This document shows positions 22,693 to 34,219 of a stretch of 64,000 bases of DNA, piece after piece. The translations under genes were made by a program, and so were the position numbers. The notes under the pieces are model-generated. The model was not told where the DNA came from and did no database searches. It saw only the letters and a list, made by a program, of their open reading frames with translations. Within the stretch, counting starts at the first letter, position 1. Every line of letters starts with the position of its first letter. The DNA comes from Bettongia penicillata ogilbyi (Eukaryota > Chordata > Mammalia > Diprotodontia > Potoroidae): NCBI GenBank assembly GCA_023548195.1, contig JAJHZJ010000578.1, positions 1 to 64,000 on the forward strand, given 5' to 3'.

Positions 22693-23435
22693 ACTGAGAC
22701 CCAGGAAGGACTTGCACAAAGTTGCATAAGTACAGGCAGAGGCAGGATCCAAACCCCAATCATCCCCAGATAGATTGTTCCTTCTATGATACCACATTGC
22801 CTTGTAATAGTATCCTCAAAAAACTAATCTCAACCACGAGCAAATTGAATGAAAGAATTACGCTAGCACTAGAAATGTGAATCAGTTAGGCTGAAAAATA
22901 TATGATGGCAAGAAAAACACTTCTGAAAGCAGCAGAGATTGTGAGGAAAGATTACAAATGGCTCTACCAAGGAATCAGGATAAGCCTACAAATGATTATG
23001 AAAAATTAAAACTTCACCTCAAAGAACCTTATGAGAGGCAGCAGAGTCTAAAAGTAGAATGGGATCTCCAACTGAAACAGAGAATCAGTCACTCATACTA
23101 AAAAATGAGAGTAGTAGAAATACCACAGAATGCCAGTGGGTCAACATCAATCGGCACAGTGGTGCAACCATCTCTATACCTTTTGCACCAAGTGTCTTAT
23201 CTCGACTGTGAAGATGTTGCAGACTTCTGAGACAGATTAAATTGTTACTAAATGAAAGATGTCCAGCATATGACAGAAATTGGTCCTGATCACCTGCAGG
23301 AGGATGGAGCTGCATTGTACAGTTCAGTGAAAGGGAACTTTACCCTTGACTGTTTCTTAATGATCAGGTCCATCATGTAAGATTTTCATGTATTTAATTA
23401 AGAAGCAGTAGTCAACCCTCTCCCCAGATAATATT
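22693..23435. other. No feature recognised
   Basis: Mixed-composition DNA with a faint antisense MIR-like start (GAACTGAGACCCAGGAAGG) at 22692-22790. Nothing codes. Confidence 0.45.
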
Positions 23436-23439
23436 GAAT

Positions 23440-23850
23440 TTAAAACTGGAAAAGACTTTGGAGATGATTTCTTCTTAACTTGGGATCCTTAACATGGGAC
23501 GCTAAAAGGTCCACATATAGAGTGTGTGAACTAACTTGGGTGAAGAGAAAATTACATCTTTATTTTCATTAAACCTTTGATTTTCTCTAAAAATATTATT
23601 CTGATGAGCTATTCCTATGTTTTACCAGAATATCAACATGGTTAATAATGTTAGAATAAGAAAGGTTAATAAAATCTTATCCAATCTGCTCATCTTACAG
23701 ATTAAAAGCCCAAAAAAGGCTAAGTGACTTGCACAAAATCACACATATCAAAAGTAATAGGTTTGGGTTTCCAACTCCAGTTCCGTGATTCCAAATCAAG
23801 TATGTTGTTCCTGCAATGTTGAGTAACCTATGAAATCTCAACCAGTTTAG
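23440..23850 (-). repeat. MIR-type SINE, antisense, split
   Basis: The clearest part is 23690-23800: TTACAGATTAAAAGCCC, GGCTAAGTGACTTGCACAAAATCACAC, then GGTTTCCAACTCCAG. The left part (AACTGGAAAAGACTTTGGAGATG) is a related but interrupted piece. Confidence 0.55.
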
Positions 23851-23879
23851 GACTGAGGCAAGAATAATAGTAAAGAAAA

Positions 23880-24010
23880 AACATCATTGATATGGGAATC
23901 AAGATACCTAAATTCACATTCAGACATTGCCAATTAATTACTTTTTATGGTGTTGGGCAAATCACTTCACCTATTTGAGCCTCAGGTCCCATACTTCTTA
24001 AATAAAGAGG
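23880..24010 (+). repeat. MIR fragment, sense
   Basis: Contains GGGAATCAAGATACCTAAATTCA and GTGTTGGGCAAATCACTTCACCTATTTGAGCCTCAG. Confidence 0.65.
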
Positions 24011-24039
24011 TCAAATCAGAAGATGAAGTTGTAACACTC

Positions 24040-24260
24040 TCTGTCCCCATAATTGTATTACCTTAGGCTAGCTTGGCATCCAAAGCCCCTTTGGGCAGCC
24101 ATTCTCAGTAGCCAGAGGCTATTCTTTATTTCATCCCTAGGTGGTCTGTTTCCAGTGTGCCTGTAAGAGCTAATTAAAGGAATGTCCTTAGTTTGTTTGC
24201 CTTTCTAGCGCTCTAATAAGCTAGTAAATCTATGACACTTTCTTTATTTCTTCTAATCCC
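24040..24260. other. Single-copy segment with compact, non-repeat texture
   Basis: There is no repeat signature and base composition is balanced. Several developmental-factor-like words stand close together (GAGCTAATTAAAGG, CCCCTTTGGGCAGCC). There is no open frame. It could be a conserved regulatory segment, but nothing in a single genome can show that. Confidence 0.2.
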
Positions 24261-25657
24261 TCTCACCCAAAAACAAAAGAAAAAAAGGAACAAAATTGGA
24301 CCATGTCTCAAGGCCAGCAGTAGAAACTGTCATGACTACTTTTGCTAAAACAAAAGGATGGAAACTTTTCTTATCATTCTTTTTAGAAGTAGAATGTACA
24401 ATGGGCTAGAAAGTCTCCTGCCTTTGCAATTTGCTGCTCTCAATGGCAGCTGCTAGATAGGGGTAGCTTTCTTTAACCATAATCCCTTTCTAAATAACAG
24501 ATTGGGTTAACAAAGTGCCTTTAAAAACACTTTCTCACTGATACAAATCATATCAAAATAGAATCTATTAGAAAGCAAACATGAGAGGTTTTTGAGCATA
24601 GATATAACTTGGTTTCATGCTGATAGTGCATGTATGTGAGATGGTTTTCAAAGAAGTATTATCTCTTCAGAAGTCAGAAATAATATTATGGTAATTGTTA
24701 TGATTGTTATCTGGGTCTTATCATTTAAATGAGGTTCATGGAGAAAGAGTTCTGGGACAAGGAACAATCATCATCATCATTGACCACGTTATTTTTGAAC
24801 TGGAAAACCACTAAATGTTGCCCTGACAAAAATGAAAGTTCAGCCACATGTCCTCATGAGATCACTTGATGGGGAAATTATTTCCTGCAGAATTCAGCTT
24901 TCAAGAATATCCAATAAATTTTGTGGTCTGATTGAGCAAATTGTTCTCATTTATTTTTCCTCCAAGTTGTTTGGATGAATTGTAATTCTAGAAATACCTC
25001 AAAATATCTAGAACATTCTTTCTTCTTTTTGAGACAAAACTGTGTGTACCCTAGCCTACTCAAATAGTACGATAAACTCTAAAAATCTGATTCAGTGCCT
25101 ACTAACTCTTTAGACATTTTTTCTGCTTTAATCCTCTCCCCTCCCATTTCCCCACTGAAATCACAAATATTGTTACAATGGTCACAACAGTAGCAGAAGC
25201 ACATAAAAAGATTTAGGTAAAAGCAGAGGACTTAAAAGGTTCTTGCTTTATGTTGATAACTTTATCTTTCAGAAGGTAGAGGTATGAGGGGAGCAACTAC
25301 TTTGAACCTGACTGATTCAAAAGGAGGAAATAGTTAGAAAAATAAGAACAATGGGAATTTTGAGAAGAAATTATCTTATCATATTGGAGTTTATAATAGA
25401 TAAGAACAGAGAACACTAGAAATTGTCTCGTGTACAGAAAGTTTTAAAGAAATGGATTTCAAAGTTTAGTGAAAAGATAGTTATGATCCCATGGGATTCA
25501 TATTGGGGATCAATTTTAAAAGGGAAGTAGGCTCAAGAGGAATAGAGGACTTTCCAGAATATATTATGATAATGAATTGTCAGAATAAGAAAAAGGGTGG
25601 AATGTCTTAAAAAGACATCTAGAGGCATGCATAAAGTTCTCCAATGAGTTCAGTTTA
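24261..25657. other. No feature recognised
   Basis: AT-rich, mostly non-repetitive DNA up to the next HAL1 target duplication. A short ATCATCATCATC run lies at 24765-24780. Confidence 0.45.
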
Positions 25658-28535
25658 GAAAGGATTTTTTTTGCATTTATTTTATTTATTTAAGTTTTCA
25701 ACATTCATTTCCACAAAATTTTGGGTTCCAAATATTCTCCCCATTTCTCCCCTCCCCCTACCTCAAAACGCTGAGCATTCTAATTATCCCTATCACTAAT
25801 CTGTCCTCCCTTCTAACATCCCTCCCTTCCCTTATCCTCATCTTTTCTTTTGTCCTGTAGGGCAAGATAATGTTCTATACCCCATTACTTGTATTTCTTA
25901 TTTTCTAGTTGCAAGAATAATACTCAATATTTGTTCCTAAAACTTTTGAGTTCCAACTTCTCTTCATCCCTCCCTCCCCACCCATTCCCTTTGGGAAGGC
26001 AAGTAATTCAAAACAGGCCATATCTGTGTTGTTTTGCAAATGACTTCCATAATAGTCATGTTGTGTAAGACTAACTATATTTCCCTCCATCCTATCCTGC
26101 CCCCCGTTTCTTCCATTCTCTCTTTTCATCCTATCCCTCCTCAAGAGTGTTGACTTCTAATTGTTCCCTCCTCCCACTGCCCTCCCTTCCATCATCCCCC
26201 CATGCTGCTTATCCCCTTCTTCCCCACTTTCCTGTATTGTAAGATAGGTTTTCATACCAAAACAAGGGTGCATTTTATTCCTTCCTTTAGTCAAATGTGA
26301 TGAGAGTAAGCTTCATGTTTTTTCTCTCACATTCCCCCTTTTTCCTTCCACTGAAAAGTCTTTCACTTGCCTCTTTTATGAGAAATAATTTGTGTCATTC
26401 CATTTCTCCCTGTCTCCTCCCAATATATTTCTCCCTCACTGCTTAATTTCATTATTATAAGATATGATCGCATTCTATTCAATTCACCCTGTGCTCTCTG
26501 TCTCTGTGTGTATGTGTGTGTGTGTATGTATGTATGTAATCCCACCAACTACCCAGATTCTAAAAAAAGTTTCAAGAGTTACAAGTATTGTCTTTCCATA
26601 AAGGAATGTAAATAGTTCAACTTTAGTAAGTCCCTTATGACTTCTCTTTGCTGTTTACCTTTTCATGCTTCTCTTCATTCCTGTGTTTGAAAGTCAAATT
26701 TTCTTTTCAGCTCTGGTCTTTTCATCAAGAATGCTTGAAAGTCCTCTATTTCATTGAAAGCTCATTTTTTCCCCTGAAGTATTATACTCAGTTTTGCTGG
26801 GTAGGTGATTCTTGGTTTGAGTCCTAGTTCCTTTGACTTCTGGAATATAATATTTCATGCCCTTCAATCCCTTAATGTAAAAGCTGCTAGAGTTTGTATA
26901 ATCCTGATTGTATTTCCATAATACCTGAATTATTTCTTTCAAGGTGCTTGCAATATTTTCTCCTTGATCAGGGAACTCTGGACTTTGGCCACAATGTTCC
27001 TAGGAGTTTCACTTTTTGGATCTCTTTCAGGAGGTAATCGGTGAATTCTTTCAATATTCATTTTGTCCCCTGTTTCTAGAATATCAGGGCAGTTTTCCTT
27101 GATAATTTCATGAAAGGTGATGTCGAGGCTCTTTTGTTTGATCATGGCTTTTGGGTAGCCCCATAACTTTTAAATTATCTCCCCTGGATATATTTTCCAG
27201 GTGAGTTGTTTTTCCAATGAGATATTTCATATTATCTTCCATTTTTTTATTCTTTTGGTTTTGTTTTGTGATTTCCTGGTTTCTTATAAAGTCATTAGCC
27301 TCCATCTGTTCCATTCTAATTTTTAAAGAACTGTTTTCTTCAGTGAGCTTTTGAGCCTCATTTTCCATTTGCCTAATTCTGCTTTTTAAAGCATTCTTCT
27401 CCTCATTGGTTTTTTGCACCTCTTTTGTCAATTGAGTTACCCTATTTTTCAAGGTGTCATTTTCTTCAGCATTTTTTTGGGTCTCCTTTAGCAAGGTGTT
27501 GTCCTGCTTTTCATGCTTTTCTTGCATCTCTCTCATTTCTCTTCCCAGTTTTTCCTCCACCACTCTTACTTGATTTTCAAAATACTTTTTGAGCTCTTCT
27601 ATGGCCTGAGCCCACTGAATATTTATTTTGGATGTTTGGGATACAGAAGCCTTGACTTTTATGTCTTTTCCTGATGGTAAGCATTGTTCTTCCTCATCTG
27701 AAAGGATGGAAGAAGATATCTGTTCACAAAGAAAGTAACCATCTTTAGTCTTATTTTTCCCCCCTTTTTGGGCATTTTCCCAACCAGTCACTTAACCTTT
27801 GGGTCCTTAGTAGGTTATACTCTGGGAATCTGTAAGATCTCAGTTCTTCCAAGGTGGCACAATCAAGCATGTACTGGTCTAGGTGCAGGAAAGGATTTTT
27901 TTTGCCCAGAATCTTAGCAGTTACCTCTCCACAGCCACCTGGCTTCCAGTTCCTCCAAGTCAGCAGTGGGGGCTAATTTTCAGATAAGCTTGATGGGCAG
28001 GGCCACCATTCGGTGTGAGGCAAAGATAGCAGCTCCCACATGGTCTCCACACAGGACCAAGGCAATAATCAGCTCCTTAGTGCCCCCAGGGTTTTTACTT
28101 TCCAACAATGGATGTGGCTGCTGCACCTGCTGATGTAGCCTCTGTGTCAGCTGCCTGAGGCCAGAGCTGTGGGAAGGCCCTCCTCCCTTCCCAGTCAACT
28201 GAAAAAACCCTGTCGCTGACCTTTGGTGCCTGTGGTTTGAGGGATCTGAAAACTTGCTGCTGCTGCAACTGGAGATTCTGCCAACGAGGGCTGTTCATGA
28301 ACAATGGCCAAGGCTGGGCTGGGCTCTACTCCACGTCCAGTGCAACAGGCATTTCCTGTGGGCCTTTCAGGTCACCCTGGGCTGGAAATCTCCACTCTGT
28401 TGTTCTCCACTTCTGCTGCTCCAGAATTCCTTGAGAGTCCCTCTCTACAGGTATTTTATGGGCTGTGTCGGGAAAGCCCCCATATCTGTTTCTTTCTACT
28501 CCACCATCTTGGCTCTGCCCCCTGGAAAGGATTTT
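25658..28535 (-). mobile_element. HAL1, full-length, antisense, divergent 5' UTR
   Basis: Flanked by an 11-bp direct duplication GAAAGGATTTT (25658-25668 and 28525-28535). On the minus strand the element runs from 28524 (GGGGGCAGAGCCAAGATGG) through a ~750-bp 5' UTR, a 1101-bp ORF1 interval (27775-26675), and a ~1 kb 3' UTR with CA repeat and purine tract, to a TTATTTATTT-complement tail. There is no ORF2. Its 5' UTR between about 27790 and 28010 does not resemble that of the other copies. Overall divergence makes it one of the older members. Confidence 0.85.
26675..27775 (-). pseudogene. HAL1 ORF1, frameshifted
   Basis: The ATG-to-TGA interval is exactly 1101 nt, the same as the intact copy. 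However, a one-base loss in the lysine-rich start (the A/G run after ATGCCC) puts the coiled coil in another frame, and compensating indels occur later. Open pieces of 227, 68 and 63 codons cover the coiled coil, the RRM/linker (an EIIKENCPDIL-like motif) and the C-terminal domain. Older than the copies at 38 kb and 46 kb. Confidence 0.8.
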
Positions 28536-28780
28536 ATGGAATCCATAGAATGAAAATGGATTTCTGAAATCCACATATATTTTCACAACAATATAGTGAT
28601 ATATTCTCATTAAAATACTTGACATGTTAAAGCTGAATATAGAGTAGGATTTCCTTTCCTTAGATATTTAGGATAGTATTGGGGGAGAATAAGACAAGAG
28701 AAGGCAAAAGATAAACTCAGTAGCTAAGGTGCATGGGATAGTACTGCTGTCAAAGAGAAAGTGAAATAATTTATTTGTAT

Positions 28781-29854
28781 TTTCTTTCAGCCTTCTCTAT
28801 CAGAAATATTCATTTTGTACTCTAAATAAATATTGATTAGAGAAATTCAAATTAAAACAACTCTGAGGTACCACTCCACACCTATTTAATTGGTGACCCC
28901 TCTACCAGAAGCAAAGCTTAACTTTAAAAGTCACAACATAGACTGGAAAAATGAGAAGAAAAAAAAAAACAGATGAAAAAGAACCTGACCATTGAAGTTA
29001 CGACAGCAACAGGGAAAATTAAAACAAACTCAGAAGACAAAGCCTCAAAGAAAAATGTGAATTGGTCTCAGGCCTCAAAATAATTCCTGTATGAGCTTTA
29101 AAATGATTTGTAAAATCAAATAAGAAAAGTAGAAGAAAAACAAAACCAGAATTATGCAAGAGAAACATGAAAAAAGGGCAAAAGGGTAAAGGAGGCACAA
29201 AAAAAAATGGAGAAACATGTACAAATATTCACTGAAGGAAACAACACCTAAAAAGCATAATTGCCAAGTGGAAAAAAGAGGCAAAAAAGTAACTGAAGAA
29301 AAAAAATCCTTAAAAATTAGAATTTGACAAATGGAATCTAATAATTCCACAAGACACTAAGAACTAATCAACAAAACCAAAAGAATGAAAAAATAGAAGA
29401 AAATGACATATCTTATTTGAATGTATGACATATCTTACATGAATGTATTTGACATGACATGTAAAATATATCCAGGAGGAAAAAATTAAGAATTGTTGAA
29501 CTACCTCACAATCATGATTAAAAAAATAGAACCTGGACATCATATTAAAGAAACCATCAAGGAAAACTTGAATATCTTAGATACAAAGAGTAAAATAGAA
29601 ATTGAAAGAGTCCACCAATCACATACAGAAAGAGATCATAAAATGAAAACCCCCAGGAGTACTATAGGCAAATTCCAGAACTTTCTGCTCAAGGAGAAAA
29701 TGTAGCAAGCAGCCAGAAATAATGCAAATATCAAAAAGTCGCAATAAGAATCACACAAAATTTAGTGGCATCAAAAGAGTCAAAAACTTGGTAAAGGAAG
29801 CACTAAGAAATGGGGAAAAGATCAAAAGAAATTCAATGAAGAAAATCACTTCTT
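28781..29854 (+). mobile_element. Decayed L1: ORF2 3' piece followed by ORF1 pieces
   Basis: At 28840 there is ORF2 C-terminal sequence (AGAGAAATTCAAATTAAAACAACTCTGAGGTACC). From about 28930 there is ORF1-like coiled-coil and RRM DNA, with a second ORF1 segment at 29470-29700 encoding an IKENLNILDTKSKIEIERVHQ-like stretch. Stops everywhere. The final bases continue at 31484 after the HAL1 insertion. Confidence 0.6.
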
Positions 29855-30648
29855 AAAAAAGTAGAATTGGGGGTGGAGTCAAGATGGCAGAGTACAAAGA
29901 CTCACGTATGCTAGCTCCGAACCCACAGCCCATATATTTCCTACAAGAAGAACTCCCCACAAATTCTGGATCACTGCAAGGTGCGCAGAAACAGAGTGGA
30001 AGAGATTTCCGTTCCAGAGAGCCCTGGAGAGCCATCCCCAGGGTCCGTCGTACTCCGGAAAGCAGAGCCCACCCCTGCCCTGCCCTGGCCGGGTGGCCCC
30101 AAAGGAGCAGATCCAAGCAGGCTTCAGGGACGGAATCTCTGGCGGCCGGGAAGTTTCCTCCACCCACAGATGCTACAGGTCAGTGAGAGAGACTTCTGGG
30201 CTAGCCCAGAGGGGAGCGGGGTGGCTCTCCATGGCTCGGGCCCCTTCGGGAAGAAGCAGCGGAGGCAGAGGCAGGGACAGGAAGCGGGGGAGGCAGAGGC
30301 AGGGGCAGGAAATGGCAGAGGCAGCGGCAGCAGCCCGGGACTCCCCGAGCAGCAGGCAGGATCTTCATTACTGAAGGTCTCTGCATAAACCACCTGAAGG
30401 AGCTGAGACTGGGAGGTGGCCCTGCCCCCACCCGCTCCATTACTAAAGGTCTCTGCATAAAGCCCCTGAGAGAGCTGAGCCTGGGAGGCGGCCCTGCACC
30501 CACCCCAGCACCATAACTTAAGCTCACATTGAATAGCAGGCACTGCCACCTTGGAAAGCCCATTTGAATCTCAGAGCCCAAGCACTAGCTGGGTGGATCT
30601 AGGCGGGGGTGCAGAGGAATCTCAGAAGTCAAGTAACTGGCTGGGAAA

Positions 30649-30773
30649 ATGCCAAGAAAAGGGAAGAAAAATAAGACCATAGAGAGCTTCTTTGAGCGGG
30701 TGCAAATGTTCCCGCCTTTCAAATCTGATGATGAGGAAATATTCTTACCATCAGGGAAAGACGTGGAGGGCAC
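30649..30773 (+). pseudogene. HAL1 ORF1, first ~41 codons
   Basis: An intact start (MPRKGKK-type basic tail, then an acidic DDEE-like linker up to the GKDVEG motif), cut by the telomeric repeat block. It retains none of the coiled coil, RRM or C-terminal domain. Confidence 0.8.
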
Positions 30774-30775
30774 AT

Positions 30776-30803
30776 TTAGGGTTAGGGTTAAGGGTTAGGG
30801 TTA
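30776..30803 (+). repeat. Short interstitial telomeric array (TTAGGG)n
   Basis: The array reads TTAGGG, TTAGGG, TTAAGGG, TTAGGG, TTA. It sits exactly between ORF1 sequence ending GTGGAGGGCA and 3' UTR sequence starting AAAAGAGGAG. No other HAL1 copy in the window has telomeric sequence at the corresponding place, so it was acquired by this copy. Confidence 0.95.
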
Positions 30804-31483
30804 AAAGAGGAGAGCTGAGAAAAAAAAAAAAACAAGAAGTTTACCCTCATCACATTCGACTAAAGGAAGGAATAAAATGCACACATTTTGGTATGAAAAC
30901 CCATCTTACAATACAGAAAAGTGGGGGAGAAGGAGATAAGCAAGGGGGGGGATGATGGAAGGGAGGGTAATGGGAGGAGGGAGCAATTTGAAGTCAACAC
31001 TCTTGGGGAGGGACAGAATCAAAAGACAGAATAGAAACAATGAGGGGCAGGATAAGATGGAGGGTAATTCAGTTAGTCTTACACAACACGACTATTATCG
31101 AAATCATTTGCAAAGCTACACAGATAGGGCCTATATTGAATTGCCTGCCTTCCCAAAGGGAATGGGTGGGGAGGGAGGGAACTCAAAGTTTTAGGAACAA
31201 CTGTTTAGTATTGTTCTTGCTACTAGGAAATAAGAAATACAGTTAATGGGGAATAGAAAGTCATCTGGCCCTACAGGGCAAAAGAGAATATGGGGACAAG
31301 AGAAGGGAGGGATGATAGAAGAGAGGGCAGATTGGTGATAGGGAAAATTAGATTGCTTGGTGTATTTGGATGGGGGGTGGGGAGAAAAGGGGAGAAAATT
31401 TGGAACCCAAAATTTTGCGAAAATGAATGTAAAAAGTTAAATAAATAAATTTTTATTTCAAAAAAAGAAAAAAGTAGAATTGG

Positions 31484-32280
31484 CCAAAAGGAAAAAAAGG
31501 TACAAAAGTAACTGAAGAAAACAATTCCTTAAAAATTAGAATTAGGCATCAAGAATCAAACACAATAAAATAATGGAAAAATCGAAGAAAATGTCAAATA
31601 TCTCATAAGAAAAACAAATGACCTGGAAAACTAGATCTAAGGGAGATAATTTGAAAATTATTGGACTCCCTGAAACCCATGGTAAAAAATGATATCCTGG
31701 ACACCATCCTTCAAGAAATTAACAAGGAAAATTGCCCTAACATCTAAAAGAATCCACTGATCACCTCCTGAAAGGGATCCCAAAATGAAAATACCAGGAA
31801 TACTATAGTCATATTCCAGAACTCTCAAGTTTGCTTTATGTTAGTTCATGGTTGCTACTGCTACTTTTATTTTTTAATTCAATGGAAGCATAATATATTC
31901 TGCTCCAGTCTTTTATCTTTATTCTCTGCGTGTCACCCTGTTTCAAATGTGTTTCTGGTAAATAACATATTATAGGATTCACTCTACTATCTACTTCTGC
32001 TTTATGGATGAGTTCATCCCATTCACATTCATAGTAATGATTAGTAATTTTGTACTTTCCTCCACCTTATTTTTCCCCTGTTTATACGTCTATCTCTTTG
32101 TCTCTGTGTCTCTGTCTCTCTGTCTCTCTCTGTTTCTCTCTCTCTCTGTCTCCTTTCACCTTGTCCTCTTCACTAGTGTTTTGTTCTGATTCTAACTAAC
32201 ATGTCCCTCAGTCCTCCCTCCTTTCTAGTAGCTCTCTCCTTTTTTTGTTCCCATTTCTTGCTATTTTCTTTAAGGGAATA
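31484..32280 (+). mobile_element. Decayed L1 ORF1 followed by an inverted L1 segment
   Basis: 31484-31830 continues the host ORF1 (ends of coiled coil, 'KIIGLPE'-like strand, CACCTCCTGAAAGGGATCCC). From about 31831 to 32280 the sequence is antisense L1 inter-ORF/ORF2-start DNA (GATGAGTTCATCCCATTCACATTC), with a TCTCTG-rich microsatellite at 32095-32155. The strand of the second part is minus. Confidence 0.6.
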
Positions 32281-33477
32281 TTGAGGCAGCATAGTCAGAA
32301 TTACACTGGCTTTAGCGACTTCTACATGAAGGGATTGTAAGTTTTGAAATATGACATTCTAGAAGGAAAAGGAGCTTGGATCACAACCAAGAATCACCTA
32401 ACCAGCAAAACCGAGAATAATCCTTTAGAAAGGAAATGGATATTTAATGAAATAGAGGACTTTCAAACATTCCTGATGAAAAGACCAGAGTTAAGCAGAA
32501 AATTTGATTTTCAAATGAAAGACTCAAGAGAAGGACAAAAAGGTAAACAAGAAAGAGAAATCATAAGTTATTCAATGAGAATAAGGTGTTTACATTCCTA
32601 CATGGAAAGGTGATACCTGTCATCCTTTAGAACTGTATCACTATTAGGGAAGTTAAAAGAAGCACATATATAGTCATAAGATGCAGGATTCAGATGATTT
32701 TGATGGGATGATATAAGAAAGTTGTAAGAAAAAGGATTGTACTGTGAGAACAGGGAAGGAAGAAGTAAAATGGTCTAAATTATCTCATATAAAGAGGCAC
32801 AAATGATCTATTACATTGGAAGAGAAGAAAGGAGGGAGATGAGTATTGCTTGAAACTTACTCTCATTGGATTTGGGTTAAATAGGGGGTAACATGCACTC
32901 TCATTTGGTTATAGAAATCTATCTCACTTTATAAAAATGTAGGAGGAGAAAGGAACAAGAAAGGGAGGGGAATGATAGAAGGGAGGGCAGATTGAAGGAG
33001 GTGGTGGTCAGAAACAACAAACTGGTATGGAGAACAGAGTGACATGGGAGAGATACAGATGGACAGAGAGAGAGACTCAGATGGAGATAGAGAGGTATAA
33101 ACAGGGCGGAAATAAGGAGGAAGGAAATACACAATTAGTAACCATAACTGTGAATGTGAATGGGATGAACTCATCCATAAAACAGAAGCATATAGCAGAG
33201 TGGATTTAAATTAGGATCCTACAATATGTCATTTACAAGAAAAACATTTGAAGCAGGGAGACACATGCAGAGCAAAGGTAAAAGATGGGAACCAAAGTTT
33301 CAGCTGAAGTTAACAAAATAAAAGCAGGGGTAGCAATCATGATTTCAGACAAAGCAAAAGCAAAAATATATCTAATTAAAAGAGATAAGAAAAGAAACTA
33401 TATCTTGAAAAGGCATCACAGACAATAAAGCAACACCAATAATATCAAGCAATATTAATAATAAATATATATGCATC
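32281..33477 (+). mobile_element. Decayed L1: ORF1 C-terminus, inter-ORF region, ORF2 start
   Basis: 32344-32540 reads as an ORF1p C-terminal domain (TKNHLTSKTEN..., then ERKWIFNEIEDFQTFLMKRPEL). A spacer with GAGAGAGACTCAGATGG runs to 33120, and ORF2 starts with GTGAATGTGAATGGGATGAACTC near 33150. ORF2 continues at 36717. Confidence 0.65.
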
Positions 33478-33505
33478 AAATGCATACACTATGGGGGGGT
33501 GGAGT

Positions 33506-33516
33506 CAAGATGGCGG
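33506..33516 (+). promoter_or_regulatory. YY1-like site at HAL1 5' end
   Basis: CAAGATGGCGG lies 14 bases inside the element. The same word is at 37344-37354 and, reversed, at 48260-48270. In human L1 a YY1 site in the same position sets the transcription start. By analogy this is likely the positioning element of the HAL1 internal promoter. Confidence 0.55.
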
Positions 33517-34219
33517 AGTAGAAAGACTCACGTATGCTAGCTCCAAACCCACAGCCCATAAATTTCCTGTAAGAAGAACTCCCCACAAATTCTGGATCAC
33601 TGCAAGGTGTGCAGAAACACAGTGGAAAAGATTTCCATTCCAGAGAGCCCTGGAGAGCCGTCCCCAGCACCCGTCGTGTCCCGGAAATTGGAGCCCACCC
33701 CAGCGCTACCCTGGCTGCGGCCCCAGAGTAGCAGATCCGAGCAGGCTTCAGGGACGGAACCTCTGGCAGCCGCAAATATCCCTCCACCCACAGCCACTAC
33801 AGGTCAGTGGGAGAGACGTCTGGGCTGGCCGAGAGGGGAGCGGGGTGTCCCCATGGCTCGGGCCCCTTCGGGAGGAAGTGGTAGAGGTAGAGGCAGCGGC
33901 AGAGGCAGTGGCAGCCGGGACTCCCCGAGCAGCAGGCAGAAGCTCAGGTCTCTGCATAAACCCCCTGAGGGAGCTGAGCCTGGGAGGCGGCCCTGACCCC
34001 ACCCGCTCCATCACTGAAGGTCTCTGCATAAAGCCCCTGAGGGAACCGAGCCTGGGAGGTGGCCCTGCCCCCACCCCAACACCAGAACTTAAGCTCACAT
34101 TGAATAGCAGCCACAGCCACCGCAGAAAGCCCATTTGAATCTCAGACCCCAAGCACTAGCTGGGTGGATCTAGGCAGGGGTGGAGAGGAATCTCAGAAGT
34201 CAAGTAACTGGCTGGGAAA

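Larger units (their letters stand above)
29855..31483 (+). mobile_element. HAL1 with internal deletion and telomeric insert
   Basis: A perfect 16-bp target duplication, AAAAAAGTAGAATTGG, lies at 29855-29870 and 31468-31483. Inside is a sense HAL1: 5' UTR from 29871 with two ~75-bp units (about 30365-30435 and 30436-30513), ORF1 start at 30649, and then an abrupt break at 30771-30775. Telomeric hexamers (30776-30803) follow, then direct entry into the 3' UTR at AAAAGAGGAGAGCTGAG. Compared with the copy at 33493-36365, about 1.35 kb is missing. The 3' UTR and tail are otherwise normal. The host is an old L1 ORF1. Confidence 0.9.

Noticed and set aside
22421..22797. Minus-strand frames with long FLPS repeats
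   Set aside because: Translation of the (AAGG)n microsatellite in three frames; no protein evidence.
30776..30803. A true chromosome-end or subtelomeric position for the window
   Set aside because: There are only about four telomere units, confined to an internal break of one retroelement, with ordinary interspersed DNA on both sides.
33491..34138. A 215-codon open stretch on the plus strand and several 100-160-codon frames on both strands over HAL1 5' UTRs (also near 1298-1639, 29853-30581, 37446-38055, 47565-48212)
   Set aside because: They lie in the GC-rich leader, where stop codons are rare by composition, occur in several frames at once, and are not preserved between copies. Upstream of ORF1 they are best seen as chance frames.
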